Of a DNA stretch of 64,000 bases, positions 1 through 10,669 are shown in pieces. Position 1 is the first letter of the stretch; every line of letters starts with the position of its first letter. Location: the NCBI RefSeq assembly GCF_025399195.1, contig NW_026252092.1:62001-126000 (forward strand). Direction: 5' to 3'. Source of the stretch: Umbelopsis ramanniana AG (Eukaryota > Mucoromycota > Umbelopsidomycetes > Umbelopsidales > Umbelopsidaceae). The translations under genes and the position numbers were made by a program. The notes beneath the pieces were generated by a model, which made no database searches, was not told where the DNA came from, and saw nothing but the letters and a program-made list of their open reading frames with translations.

Positions 1-472
1 AGCGGACAATTCAGCAGGAAGGACAATGACCCAGTTGTACCAGTAATTCCAACCCATAGCAAAACCAAGAGCAGGATCGACAAAACGTTCAGCCAACTTA
101 ATGTGACCACCAGGGACAGGGAGATAGGAAACCATTTCTCCCAAGCAGTTCATGACAGCAAAACAGATGGTGCCCATGACGGCATAACCGAGCAAAAGAC
201 CAGCAGGACCACCGTGCATCAAAGCATTAGCAGTACCCAAGAAAAGACCAGTTCCTGTAGAAATAAAAAAGAAGGTCAGTCCGTATTTTTTTTAGAGTCT
301 CTTGAGGGCGATGAGATAACTACATACCAATAACACCACCGATGGAAATCATGGCAATATGTCTGTTCTTCAGCTGGCGCTGAAGAGTGGGTGGAGTGAT
401 GGATTCAGTTCCATCCTCAGCATATGTGTTTTCAACATGATCCTTTTCGTGTTTTGAATAATCGTTCTCCAT
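1..472 (-). CDS. Amino-acid permease, AAT/YAT family (5' part only)
   Basis: This is the N-terminal part of a plasma-membrane amino-acid/proton symporter; the gene runs off the left edge. Exon 1 is 472..329 and exon 2 is 254..<1, with a 74-nt intron (GTATG donor, CTACAG acceptor). Joining them restores the family hallmark at the start of helix 1, ISIGGVIGTGLFLGT, split by the intron inside the Gly codon. It is followed by a second hydrophobic stretch (LLLGYAVMGTICFAVM) and the GEMVSYLPVPGG loop typical of these permeases. The cytosolic tail before helix 1 is about 40 residues, acidic, and ends in the LKNRHIAMISIGG motif. The ATG at 472 is used because the upstream in-frame extension lacks family resemblance. 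The substrate cannot be told from this fragment. Confidence 0.93.
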
Positions 473-1889
473 GATGGTCAGATTCAAGTGGCAGAACAAA
501 AAGAACAAGGGGCATAAGTTTGTCAAGGATGAGGCTCATTATATAGCTGGCTCGCTTACCCTTACTCAGATCAAATTTGCCAGTCCGACAAAGTATTTCA
601 AACATTGGACATGTGCCTCTCTTATCGGTAGTCCTTCCTAATATAGACAAGCAGCTGCTTTGAACCAACCATCTCCAGTCTGTGTTCTAATTCTAGATGA
701 GGGCAAGCGGGGCTGAAATATATGATCGATTGAAACAATGGTTAGCTTTCTCGCGCAGTTGGGACCAATGGGGTGCAGTCCTTCTCGTCTAATAGGCAAA
801 CATAGACGACTCACACTCATATTTGCATTTTTCTCCTAGGGTCTACGCTCTGAATCCTGGTCTAACTCTCGGAAAACGCGAAATCGCATCATAACGCAGC
901 CATTGGCAGTATGGGGGAGGGAGCGGACAACACAAATTGAAGAACAGCTAGCAAGCACAGAATTTCCCACCATCGTTTTTTGGACCAAACCAATCACTAA
1001 AAAGTGACGCTCGCTTAAAGCTCAGAAGTTGGTTAATTACCGCATTTGCCCAACCACTGCACACGCCCACAGTGTAACCAGATACGGACTGCGACCCCCA
1101 AACGAGATTAGCGGAACCACAAAGATGTGACCCGTTAACTTTCGCACACTGAAGCTGCCTTAAGTAAGCTTGAGTACGACAGCTAGCTAAACCTAGATGG
1201 CAGTAAACGTAATTGACGCTCCACGCAAGCAGCAGGGTCGTAGGACCATGGCACTCACGTTTCCAACTCCCAGGTAAAATGCGTTGTACACTTTCATGCT
1301 GGCTGGCTGGTCATACAAATTGGAATACAAGTTTTACATTATTACCTTGTAAAACGTGGCTGGCCAAAAAAAATTACTGAATTTGTCCGCTAGAAAGCCA
1401 CCACAGGCCCGGCTCCGTTTCTTCCCAAGGATAGGCAGAGCGGTCTCAAACACACCTCTTTTACAATCTATGAGTAAGAAGTTATAGACCCATGTTTTTA
1501 AACATACCCTATTGACTAAGCGGTTTTTTAACCTCAGGTAAAGTGATAGACAATATGCATGCATGCGGAGAAGATTTGCCAACGTAAGCACCAGCAGCAA
1601 CTGTTGTAATTTTCCTTCGCCGCCAACCGTCCGGAGTCGTGATATTGGCAGAAAGAGCACGCCAGATTTGAAGCAATCTCCGGTCCAATTGTCTGGCCAT
1701 CTGTACAACAGTTATCACGGAACCCATCAGTTTACACAATTGAAATCCACATTGCTCTTTTTCGAGACGATCCAAAACATAAAAAAATAAAAATGGTGAA
1801 CTCTCATCATCCAAATGCAACAGCATAAATCCCACGCTGAACTATGTCTCGAACCATCAATTAGTTCTCCATGCATTTTTCCCACAATA
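473..1889. other. Intergenic, no gene recognised
   Basis: This 1.4-kb stretch lies upstream of the permease and probably holds its promoter. Two overlapping minus-strand ORFs (around 1334-1835) have no recognisable domain, no convincing splice partners and mixed composition, so I do not call them. Confidence 0.5.
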
Positions 1890-2354
1890 TTAATTCAAGG
1901 CCCACAAAATGGCAAACGGGACTATCAAAGCACTGACGCTGGTAGCCAGAAGGATTCTTTCATTTAAAGTTGATACTATTGCGGCTATAGCATATTCAGG
2001 CCTCGCTGCAAAATAGAGATCGGTGGTTGAAAGATGCTTGCATTCCTGATATGGGAAACACCAGACTTGATTCGTTCTGTGTGAGCCCGGCTCTACCCGC
2101 GGATGACTTAGGTTGACAGGAAATGCCAAAGGGTCGATGTTTTCCAAAAAATTTGTATCACCGTTGTTGACAGTAAAGGTCAAGAGATATGTTTCAGGGC
2201 AAAGGTTGGCACTAAGATAGGGATTAGACCCAGTTTGGTGCAAAGCGTCTGCCCGTGGATAACCCGTACTTATATTGCAGTGGATCGTATCACACGAACC
2301 ACCACCATGGAACAAAACGCTGATGCCTGCCAGTACTTTATTTATCAAAGACAT
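1890..2354 (-). CDS. Hypothetical protein with hydrophobic C-terminal tail
   Basis: This is a single-exon ORF of 154 codons that I do not recognise. The first 15 residues are weakly hydrophobic and could act as a signal sequence. The middle contains six cysteines (for example in GGGSCDTIHC and VWCFPYQEC) and a possible N-glycosylation site (HCNIS). The last 20 residues (LLATSVSALIVPFAILWALN) form a clear hydrophobic segment that ends at the stop, which suits either a tail anchor or a GPI-attachment signal. This pattern fits a small secreted or surface protein. It stands alone in a 2.6-kb stretch between the permease and the deacylase. No homologue is claimed, and it may be a chance ORF. Confidence 0.42.
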   Translation of the reverse strand: MSLINKVLAGISVLFHGGGSCDTIHCNISTGYPRADALHQTGSNPYLSANLCPETYLLTFTVNNGDTNFLENIDPLAFPVNLSHPRVEPGSHRTNQVWCFPYQECKHLSTTDLYFAARPEYAIAAIVSTLNERILLATSVSALIVPFAILWALN

Positions 2355-3074
2355 CCTATAGCTTCTCTTTATTGAAGGTTACCCCCAAAAATAAAAACTG
2401 ATCGATGAAAAGCACTATTGCTTTTTCAGCAAGCTCACATCCGTTACGCTAACCTTTGAATAAAAATATATTTCCGCGGTTCCATTTTTATAAGTTCAAA
2501 AACGACACCATTTTGGGGTGATAGGCAACTGTCGTCATTTCCAAGATAGTAAAAGAACACTGCCAAAAAGGTTGTTAAAATTTTCGAACTTTAACCTTCG
2601 GTTTTTTCTAGTGATTCCCTATCAAACATGATGGGGGGAGAGTGGAACGAGGACATCGCAGATTCTCTTACCAGATGTAGCACTCAGTAGCCAGCTTCCG
2701 AACTGGTCATTGATACGGGTCGGCAAGCTGACCTAAGTCTTGTACACAACGCAGATAACATGGCTATAATTATCTCACTGCGAATGCGCAGTTTTGGACT
2801 GAGCATAGGGATCAGCCAAGGAGTAGTCAACTCAATTGGCAAAAGTATAACGCTGTACTAACCTCACCAAGGGCAAAACGGCAGTTTCTCGCAGCAACAG
2901 GCAGTCAGCTAAACATATCCAAACTACACAGCAAACAAGATCTTTTCCCAAATAATCCCACACCCAACTGGGTTTTTAATTGACTTGTTGAATGGATCTC
3001 ATCTGCTCCGCTTGGCCAAAGCTCAACTTCAGTGGTGGCTTGTAGAGGACCCCTCGTCGTTGAATCCCGCCATA
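2355..3074. other. Intergenic, no gene recognised
   Basis: This A/T-rich spacer lies between the hypothetical minus-strand ORF and the deacylase start at 3075. Minus-strand ORFs at 2905-3165 only shadow the deacylase region. No structured RNA or repeat is seen. Confidence 0.5.
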
Positions 3075-3877
3075 ATGCGAGCAGTGCTGCAACGAGTTGC
3101 TCGAGCAAGCGTATCTGGTAGGTTGGAGTAATGGACAGGTCTTTAAGAAGGTCAACAAAACTCACACATGTCCACAGTGGATGAACAGGTGGTCAGTTCC
3201 ATCGGCAAAGGCATCTGCGTCTTAGTTGGCATTAGCGTAGATGATAACGAATCTGACATTGACTACATGGTGCGTAAATTATTGACGCTGCGTGTCTTTG
3301 ATGAAGGAGGGGTAATGTGGAAGAAGAGCGTGCAGGATATGGACCTTGAGTTACTATGTGGTAAGTTACAAATAAATCAAAAGTATCCTCCTGATGGATG
3401 GACGATACTGTCTATTTTAATCACTTTGCCCTTTTGAAATTTGATCATAACTTTTTTTGATTGAATTCAACTTCATTTAATACTAGTTTCCCAATTTACA
3501 TTGTTCGCCAAAACTACCAAAGGTAAGAGGCAAACAGATTAAAACAAACCCGCTTGTAACAATGAAAATCTCCAGGAGAGCACGTTGATTAACGGTAGGC
3601 TGGTAGGGAGCAAGCCAGATTTTCATTCCAGTATGAAGACAGCTGATGCCAATGAAATGTATAAAAAGTTTTTAGACAAGCTTGGCGCAGCTTATAAACC
3701 TGAAAAGATCAAAGGTATGAAAAGGTTGTTGTGAAGAAAAAGAAAAAAAGGGACACGATTTGACGGAATTTTTGGTGTATAGATGGTGTTTTTGGAGCTA
3801 TGATGATGGTGGAAATTCTCAACGACGGCCCAGTCACGATAGAGCTCGACTCAAGGAAATTCGCTTATACCAGCTAA
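3075..3877 (+). CDS. DTD1: D-aminoacyl-tRNA deacylase (D-Tyr-tRNA(Tyr) deacylase)
   Basis: This enzyme hydrolyses D-aminoacyl-tRNA and proofreads chirality in the cytosol. The exons are 3075..3117, 3178..3360, 3487..3522, 3607..3714 and 3783..3877, giving 154 residues, close to the usual 145-150. The join restores the N-terminal MRAVLQRVARASVSV, the SQFTL motif that lines the active site, and the C-terminal NDGPVTIEL motif with its Gly-Pro that enforces chiral selection. The 36-nt exon 3 was placed by the conserved SQFTLFAKTTKG. Exon 4 starts after the TAG at 3606, because nearer AG sites (around 3575-3580) put stops in frame. The stop lies only 54 bp before the next start, so the two plus-strand genes share a very short spacer. 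Confidence 0.94.
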
Positions 3878-3931
3878 ATAAATTGTTTAAACTTGAAAAA
3901 AACCCTTCTCTGCCTCATATATACCCCACAC

Positions 3932-5047
3932 ATGCATTACGATGACCAAGACCACGATCCCTCAGCATTGTTAGAGGATGAGCTGATGGGCCAATCGCTA
4001 GGGTCGTTTGGAAATTCGCTGGCGGCTGAATTACACACTGCCACCGTCCAACCAAGCCCGTCCGCTAGTCGAAAGAATATTCGTCATCCATCACAACCAG
4101 CGGATCTACAACAGATTGATGAAATTCATGCTATCAATGAATATGAATTAGAAGAGGAACAGCTACCTATTGGCGTCCAGCAATCACTTGCCCACGAATT
4201 GTTTTCAAATCAAGCTAGCCCTGTCATCTCCCCTGGACCAACATTATCCAGCACCACCTTCGGTCATAGTCGAAGAAGCTCGTTGTCAACTTGGTCGTCT
4301 GTTGATCCTGAAGAAAATGATCCCTTCGAGGCTCTCAAACGTCAACTGGAGGACCTTAACACGGCTGTATGGGAAACCAAAACCTTACATAAAAGGCTGG
4401 TCAAGACTCTCCTATCGGACCATACCCTCAGCCTGCAAAGCAACTCATTATCATCTACTGGGCATCAAAGACAAGCCGCTGATAACTTTGCCCCTCCTCT
4501 CGAACTTGTTATAACCTCTGTGATCAACCTCATCGACCGTATGGCTAGAGATAGGGAACGGCAGTTTAGCGTGTTACGAACTATTGACACTTCAGTCAGA
4601 ACTGAAGGCTCCTGGATGTCCGCTGATGCTTTGGCCGATATCGATGTCCTTCTCGTCGCCATCAAAAATACCTTACACGATGTTGCGTTTGAATTTCAGA
4701 ATCCAGTTCCCTTGATGCGAAATTTAAACTTGGAAACTAGCGCCATGACCGACTCCCTGGAAGAACTGAAAGAGCATATGTTTGTCAACAAGCGACAAGC
4801 CCAAGAATTAAACGCCCGTCTGCGAGCTATTGCCAAGACCGTTCACGATGTACGCAAGGATATGCGTGAAGTCAACCAATTACTGGCCGAAAAGGACGAT
4901 GAGGATGCTGTCGTGTTAGAGAAAGGTGAAGTTAAGGAAAGGGTCAAGGAGATCATGTGGGGACTGGATGACCTAGATGAAAAGAGCTCGCAAGAACTGT
5001 TGCGCATGAAGCAGTTTTGGGATGAATTTGTTTCGGTGGCCTCTTGA
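3932..5047 (+). CDS. Coiled-coil protein of unknown function
   Basis: This is an intronless gene of 371 codons that I do not recognise. The ATG at 3932 (MHYDDQDHDPS) is preferred to the in-frame ATG 13 codons upstream, which lies in the A-rich leader immediately after the deacylase stop. The first 130 residues are acidic and Ser/Pro-rich, probably disordered, with a basic HSRRSSLS patch that looks like a kinase site. Residues about 133-165 (DPFEALKRQLEDLNTAVWETK) start a helical region, and residues about 270-345 form a strong heptad-like coiled coil rich in Glu, Lys and Leu, ending with EMWGLDD-like helices. There are no membrane segments. The composition suggests a cytoskeletal or scaffold protein, which is inference only. 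Confidence 0.85.
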   Translation: MHYDDQDHDPSALLEDELMGQSLGSFGNSLAAELHTATVQPSPSASRKNIRHPSQPADLQQIDEIHAINEYELEEEQLPIGVQQSLAHELFSNQASPVISPGPTLSSTTFGHSRRSSLSTWSSVDPEENDPFEALKRQLEDLNTAVWETKTLHKRLVKTLLSDHTLSLQSNSLSSTGHQRQAADNFAPPLELVITSVINLIDRMARDRERQFSVLRTIDTSVRTEGSWMSADALADIDVLLVAIKNTLHDVAFEFQNPVPLMRNLNLETSAMTDSLEELKEHMFVNKRQAQELNARLRAIAKTVHDVRKDMREVNQLLAEKDDEDAVVLEKGEVKERVKEIMWGLDDLDEKSSQELLRMKQFWDEFVSVAS

Positions 5048-5558
5048 AAAAATTCCCCGGTTAGCAAACCCTTACACCTTACACCCACATACAACAACAA
5101 CCCTTTTTGATTATTGCATACCCTTACATCTTCTCTTATACTTGTGCTGCAAAGACGCACCTAAAGAATTTTTTTAAAACTGTTATCACTTTTTGTGTTA
5201 TTTCTTCCTCTTCTTTTTTTTACACATAATTGCTATCAGCAAGTAGCCCCCCAGTATCATGTAATTTAGAAGCTATGGTTTTTTTTTTTTTCTTTTTTTT
5301 TTTACCTTTCTACTCCCAGATTTCATTCCATATGGAAAACAAAAAACAAAATAAATAAAAAAACAGGTAAGAAAGAAGGGACTGATAACAACACTAGCTA
5401 TATTATAGACAATATAAGGGCTTTTTGGTTCGAATTCACAGATTTGCTTTTTGTTTTTTAGTATACGATAATTATTTTGTTAAAAGCTAATTACAGACAA
5501 AGGCTAACTACATATAATCTGTACATACAGAAGAAGGAAACATCACATTATCACTGAC
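5048..5558. other. Convergent 3' region, poly-T/poly-A tracts
   Basis: The plus-strand coiled-coil gene and the minus-strand repeat-protein gene end towards each other here. The spacer holds long T and A runs (for example 5279-5304 and 5340-5365) and presumably both polyadenylation regions. A GGTTCGAATTC match to a tRNA B box near 5428 has no pairing arms. Confidence 0.5.
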
Positions 5559-8500
5559 TTAAACAAGCGCGCTATGCTGTTGGGCCCTACGATAGGTGTC
5601 CAAAATATGTCTTCCCTTGCGCTGGAGTTCCAACCCATCATTTTTCATGGCTTCGTTATGTAAAAATTTGGAAAGGAATATCTAGAACAGAAACATTGGT
5701 TAGGTCAGTTGATCATAGTAAAGCATTGGGTAGTAGCTAAATACAAAACATACCTTGTAGGAGCCTTGTAACTTGAGCTCGTGGCCGAAGATATAGCTAG
5801 CAATACCACTGACCTTATTTCTTTTCTTGTCATCAACGACAGTTTCACCGTTGGAAATAGGTTCATTGTTGTTGGTCAATGATCGCGCGCTGGGAGGTTT
5901 GAGATATTCAGTATCGTTGCTTCGGTTAAGGCGATCATTTTGAGTGTTCATTCCGCGACTGTTATCCAGGTTGCCCTTGATGGAGTCCGGCTGGTTGGTT
6001 TGAATACCAAGAGTGGAAAGATCTTTATTGCCAGGTGAAGGTGAGTTCATATTCAAGTTAGTGGTTCCCGAGACGCCCTTGTTGCTGCTGTTGATGCCAC
6101 CAGCGCCGAGGCTATCATTTGTGTTGGTTGTTGCAACCATAGGAGAGCTGACATCATTAGTAGTAATGTTTGGTGGTTTGTTGCCTGTTGCAGTAGACAA
6201 ATTATCAGAACGGTAGACGCTGTCGTTGGGTGCGTTAACACTAGGCTTGCTTCCTGCAGACATGCTTCCACTAGGCATGTTTCCACTAGACATGTCTCCG
6301 CTAGGCATAATTCCGCCAGACAAGTTTCCACTAGGCTTGCTTCCAACAGACATTTTTCCACTAGGCTTGCTTCCAACAGACATTTTTCCACTAGGCATGT
6401 TTCCAGTAGACAGGTCTCCACTGGGCATATTTCCACTTGACATGTTTCCGCTGGGCATGCTTTTATTAGACATATCTCCACTGGGCATCCTTCCACTTGA
6501 GGGTTTTTCCTTAAGCATGTTGCCACTTGTTAAGTTTCCACTAGCCATATCGCCATCAGTCATATTGCCAGATGAAGACATGCTTCCTTGATTATCAACA
6601 GTCTTGTTATTGATGTCACCAGCAGATTTCTTTCGACCAAGAACAGAGCTCAACATGGCTCCAATGCCCCCAGCCGTAGCACCGGCAGCAACAGCCTTGG
6701 CACCAGTATGGTTTTCAGGTTGCTCCTGCTCAGTTTCTTTATCGAGATTACCAGAGTCGTAAGGGGCATCAGTGCTGCCATAAGTTGCTGCATTGGAAGA
6801 TGTTTCATTGTTCAGAGCTAGATTCTTGTGAGTATCGAGCTTAGAGTCATCATAGTCATAAGGCTTTGTAGTGTTATCTTGATTTTTTAACTTGGTAGAT
6901 AGACCAGTTCCAGGCGCAGCGTCTGTTCCAGAGAGATCGCCACGCTGTCCTTGAGGTTTGGAGCTATCATATTGATTAGTTCCAAAAGAATCTTTCATTC
7001 CAGAGAGATTTCCTCTCTGTCCTTGGGTTGCCGAGTCCTTATAAAGATCAGTATCAAGAGAAGAATCCTTCATTCCAGAGAGATTTCCTCTCTGTCCTTG
7101 GGTTGTCGAGTCCTTATAAAGATCAGTATCAAGAGAAGAATCCTTCATGCCAGAGAGATTTCCTCTCTGTCCTTGGGTTGTCGAGTCCTTATAAAGATCA
7201 GTATCAAGAGAAGAATCTTTCATGCCAGAGAGATTTCCTCTCTGTCCTTGGGTTGTCGAGTCCTTATAAAGATCAGTATCAAGAGAAGAATCTTTCAATC
7301 CAGAGAGATCTCCACGCTGTCCTTGAGGCTTCTTCAAGCTACCGTATTGGTCAGTGTCAAGAGAATCTTTCATTCCAGAGAGATTTCCACTCTGTCCTTG
7401 GGTTGTCGAACTTCCATATTGATCAGTTTTAAGAGTATCTTTCAATCCAGAGAGATCTCCGCTCTGTCCTTGAGGCATCTTCAAGCTACCAGATTGATCA
7501 GTTGCAAGGGAGTTTTTGATTCCAGAGAGATCACCGCGGTCTCCTTGAGTTGCCAAGTTTCCAGTTTGGTAAGTTCCAAGGGAAGTATCAACTCCAGAGA
7601 GATCAGAGTCTTTCCCTTGGTTGTTCAAGTTTCCAGATAGGTCTTTGTCATACGACGAAGATGTGGCAGGGAGGCTGTAACGTTGTCCTTGCTTGTTCCA
7701 GGATCCAGATTGTTCCGTTCCAAAAGGTTCACTATCACTAGAGACATCAGGGCGTTGAGTATCCATCGACATGCGTCCATCAGTACCTTGCTTCCAATCT
7801 TGGGTTTGAGTGTTAAGGTTTGAGTCCTTTGGAAGTTCAGTTTCTTTGGACTTTCTACGGCCGAGTATGGAACCAATCTTAGCACCAATGCCTCCTACTG
7901 CGGCTGCGGCAGCAGAAGTTTTAACCATGCCAGTGTCATTACCAGTGCTTTTAGAGTTATTAGCCATGTCTGTGCTTCCAAAAGTCTGGGCGTTTGCAGG
8001 GCCAGAGATGGCTGCTGCCGAGCCCTTATTTCCAAGGGTGGGGTCATCATTGATCTGACCAGCGGTGTAATCTTGTTTAAGATCACCAACATTAGAGCCA
8101 GCGTTCAATGATGATCCATCCGTGGGTTGAGAAATCGATTGGCTTTGGTTGCGTTTAGTGGGATCAATATCTTTCTGATCGGTTGCGCGATTGGAGTTGA
8201 GATCACCTGTGGCACCAGGCGATGTCTGGTAAGTGATATCCTTTTTGAGTCTCAAAATCGGATCATTGTCAATTTGACCAGCAGTATAATCAGTGCTATA
8301 TCCTTTGTTTTTGTTCATTCCACTGTAATCTTCTGTTTGCTCGCGACGGCTAAGTGAAGAGTTATTGTTTCGCTTGTTGTCATCGAGCGAATTAGTTGGG
8401 AAAGCCCCTGGCAAATTCAATGTTGGAGAGTTTTGGTACAAGGAGGTATCCTTGCTCATCAAGTTGGAACCGCCACCAACATCAGAAGAATGATAAGAAG

Positions 8501-8651
8501 ACGTCTGAAGTCCTGGCTCGCTAAGGAAGACTTCACCAGAATTAGGCCTATAGTTGCGCTGAGGGTTGTAGTCAGATTCCTCCTGATGCATGTCTCTGGA
8601 TATTCTGGACTTTTGCAAGAGGTCGTCTACCTCATCTCTGGTTCGATTCAT
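5559..8651 (-). CDS. Large low-complexity repeat protein, unknown function
   Basis: The gene has two coding exons: 8651..5754 and 5681..5559, joined across a 72-nt intron whose CTGAC branch point is visible. The product has 1006 residues and I do not recognise it. It is hydrophilic and rich in Ser, Gly, Asn, Asp, Thr and Gln. Parts, N to C: two DYTAGQI(D/N)NDP motifs (about 122 and 192); a Gly/Ala hydrophobic module ending GGIGAKIGSILGRRKS (about 243-268); ten 24-25-residue tandem repeats (about 331-575) around QRGNLSGMKDS; a second module GGIGAMLSSVLGRKKS (about 653-676); a run of PSGNM/SSGDM-type 5-residue repeats (about 698-806); and a non-repetitive C-terminus (YIFGHELKLQGSYKIFLSKF) about 45 residues long that crosses the splice site. 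There is no signal peptide. The long plus-strand ORFs here are shadows of the repeats. A structural or stress-related role is possible but not shown. Confidence 0.88.
6235..6560 (-). repeat. 15-bp coding repeats (PSGNM/SSGDM units)
   Basis: About 20 degenerate copies of a 15-bp unit (plus-strand form close to CCACTAGGCATGTTT) encode pentapeptides of the form (P/S)SG(N/D/K/S)(M/L). Two 30-bp blocks at 6341-6400 are identical, which indicates recent slippage. Confidence 0.85.
6929..7660 (-). repeat. Ten tandem 72-75-bp coding repeats
   Basis: Units start at 6929, 7001, 7076, 7151, 7226, 7301, 7376, 7448, 7523 and 7595, each at the plus-strand string CAGAGAGAT. Those from 7001 to 7300 are nearly identical at the nucleotide level; outer units are more diverged. 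All spacings are multiples of three, so the reading frame stays open. Confidence 0.93.
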
Positions 8652-8987
8652 GTTGAGTGATAAGAAAACGATAAACAGCGTGATGTTCAGGCGAACTGGT
8701 TTTTATCCCCGTTTAAATCATCGCCTAATGAAAACCCAAACATTCATGCAAAAAATTGCATAACCCTTGCACCAGCTCAGCAGACTGAAACTTCGTTCGA
8801 GCTGACAGTCACTTTGGATCCAGTTTCGCCCAAAACATCGGAACACAATCATGGTGAAGGCACAACGTGAGAGAGGTAGTCAACCCATTGAGACAAGCAT
8901 ATACATTGTAACGCTTTACGTTTATTTATTTTCATGCATATATCTTTCGAAAAGATGTATAGTCAAGGATAGATAAGAAGTCCAGCT
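8652..8987. promoter_or_regulatory. Promoter region of the repeat-protein gene
   Basis: The spacer lies upstream of the repeat gene and downstream of the barrel-protein gene. A weak TATA-like string (GGATAAAAACC on the minus strand) sits at about 8698-8708, roughly 50 bp before the ATG. Nothing else is recognised. Confidence 0.4.
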
Positions 8988-9365
8988 TCAAAGCCAATGC
9001 CATTTGACTGGGAGACGGCCATCCTCCTTATCGGCGATTTTGTTGAAGGCGGTAGGGGATAAATCAATATCTCCGTACTTGCATGGAGCGCAAGTATCCA
9101 CCACCTTGACATCAACGTGACCCTTAGGACCATAAGCTCTAATTTTGCGACCACACTTGGGGTTGTTGTTGGGGTTACCTCCATTTTTCATTTGGGGGGC
9201 GTTGATAGCAACGATCATGGCGTCGCCATCATTGAATTTGCCACAACTGCCAAGATCAACTTCAGGATGGTAGTAGGTGACTTCTCCTTTGTAAGTCCTC
9301 TTTTGCAGCGGAGTAGCCAAAGCTGTGGCCAGCAAAGCAATGACTGAAATGCACTTGAAAATCAT
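8988..9365 (-). CDS. Small secreted double-psi beta-barrel (RlpA/expansin-like) protein
   Basis: This intronless gene encodes 125 residues. Residues 1-17 (MIFKCISVIALLATALA) form a clear signal peptide, followed by a short propeptide-like TPLQKR. The mature part is one double-psi beta-barrel domain: GEVTYYHPEVDLGSCG near its start, then DAMIVAIN, then KCGRKIRAYGPKG, and the family signature VKVVDTCAPCKYGDIDLS, whose Asp matches the catalytic-type Asp of family-45 glycosidases and expansins. Four cysteines can form two disulfides. The protein consists of the barrel only, without the expansin carbohydrate-binding domain, like many fungal RlpA-like or barwin-like secreted proteins. It probably acts at the cell wall or in the surroundings; its ligand is unknown. 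Confidence 0.93.
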   Translation of the reverse strand: MIFKCISVIALLATALATPLQKRTYKGEVTYYHPEVDLGSCGKFNDGDAMIVAINAPQMKNGGNPNNNPKCGRKIRAYGPKGHVDVKVVDTCAPCKYGDIDLSPTAFNKIADKEDGRLPVKWHWL

Positions 9366-10669
9366 GTTGAATGGAATGGAATGGGATGGAGAGTAAGGAG
9401 GTGTTATTACTGCATTATCATAGCTTTTCTCATTGTCCTTTTAAGTTGACGATCGTGGACAAGAGTTCGCAGTGGTTATGATCTCCGCGCTATTCTGGCT
9501 TTTCTAAGCAATCCGAAATTTCCACACCCAGTGCAGAAAACAATGAAAAAGCGGACTGAACAATGGTTCAACCAGAAGAACTCGGAGTCGGTGCGTCTAC
9601 CGGATGCGGGAACCTCTTTAGAAATAAATGACGAAGGCACTCATAGAGTTAGGTAGAGCATTCCGCTTTCCATGGGTACCGTTCATTCAATGTGCAATGG
9701 GTTTGGTGAAACATTCCCACATTCTTTTCTTCAAGCTTTTTTGATACTTGTAATAAACGTGGAAACTCATTGTTGTTTTTCTTTATCATCACTAAACAGA
9801 CAATTATTTTTAGATTGCGCTTTTGGTTTCGTTCGAACGGGCTCCAAGTTATCTTGACATATTGATGTGATTCTAGATTCACGTCATCTCAGGTACATCT
9901 GTCGGGTACCGTGGTCGCGACCGTATAGCTGTCATATTTTGCAAAATTCCAATCTAGCTGGCAGCAATGGGACTCTATAAAGTTTAACTTGAGTTCAACG
10001 ATGAGTGTGGCTGTCCTCTCCAAAAGTGTGCTACTTTGAAAGTATACCATGGCGCATTTCAAGGTAGATCAAGGAAACAACCTGCCAAAGATACTGATCG
10101 CAAACTGCGCTTATCGAATTAGGAACATTTGAGCAGACTTGGTGAAACCGATGATGGTTTCGGTTTCAAGATGGGTTCATGGGTCCTAGTCGCGATTTTC
10201 GAATCTTACCGTACATATTCTATCTTTGTAAGCAATTGTAGACAAGACGTGGAAGCAGATAATATTAGAGCAGCAGCTAGTGAGGGCTACAATTGTGGCG
10301 ATATAGATATTTCGATTTCCGAACAGACTTCAATCGAAGTTTGTTCATTGTATAGGACTCCCGGCTCAAATATGTCAGCAAATTGAAGTGTAACACTTGT
10401 TGTGCTACTATTCCATCAATCAAATGGCTTAAAGGCTCCCATTGTTCATCACACCATCGCATTACTTTGAAACGGAACTGTATCAAATTTGAGGGATATT
10501 CGTAAAATACAAGCCCCACGAGTGAAGCTGACCAAAATCAATTTTACTTATTTTTATATAAAAAAAAAGAAATAATCGCTGCACTATCGGATTACGCTTG
10601 TAAAGGTGACTCGGAGACGTACGACTTATTGTCATTGGGAAAATACTATTGCAAAAGGATATAATGGCA
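9366..10669. other. Intergenic, no gene recognised
   Basis: This 1.3-kb spacer separates the barrel-protein promoter from the GGPP synthase 3' end. Short ORFs on both strands (for example 10129-10386) show no known domain. No RNA gene is seen. Confidence 0.5.

Noticed and set aside
1334..1835. Two overlapping minus-strand ORFs of 124 and 108 codons
   Set aside because: No domain, no signal or membrane pattern that makes sense, and both overlap each other in different frames.
5420..5445. tRNA-like B box (GGTTCGAATTC)
   Set aside because: No acceptor, D or anticodon arm can be drawn around it, and the flanks are nearly pure A/T.
6951..7640. 229-codon plus-strand repetitive ORF
   Set aside because: It is the reverse frame of the 75-bp repeats; the minus-strand frame is longer, spliced at its end and starts at a normal ATG.
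9826..9845. TTCGTTCGAACGGGCTCC, a T-arm-like string on the minus strand
   Set aside because: The five-pair T stem does not form and no A box is found at a proper distance.
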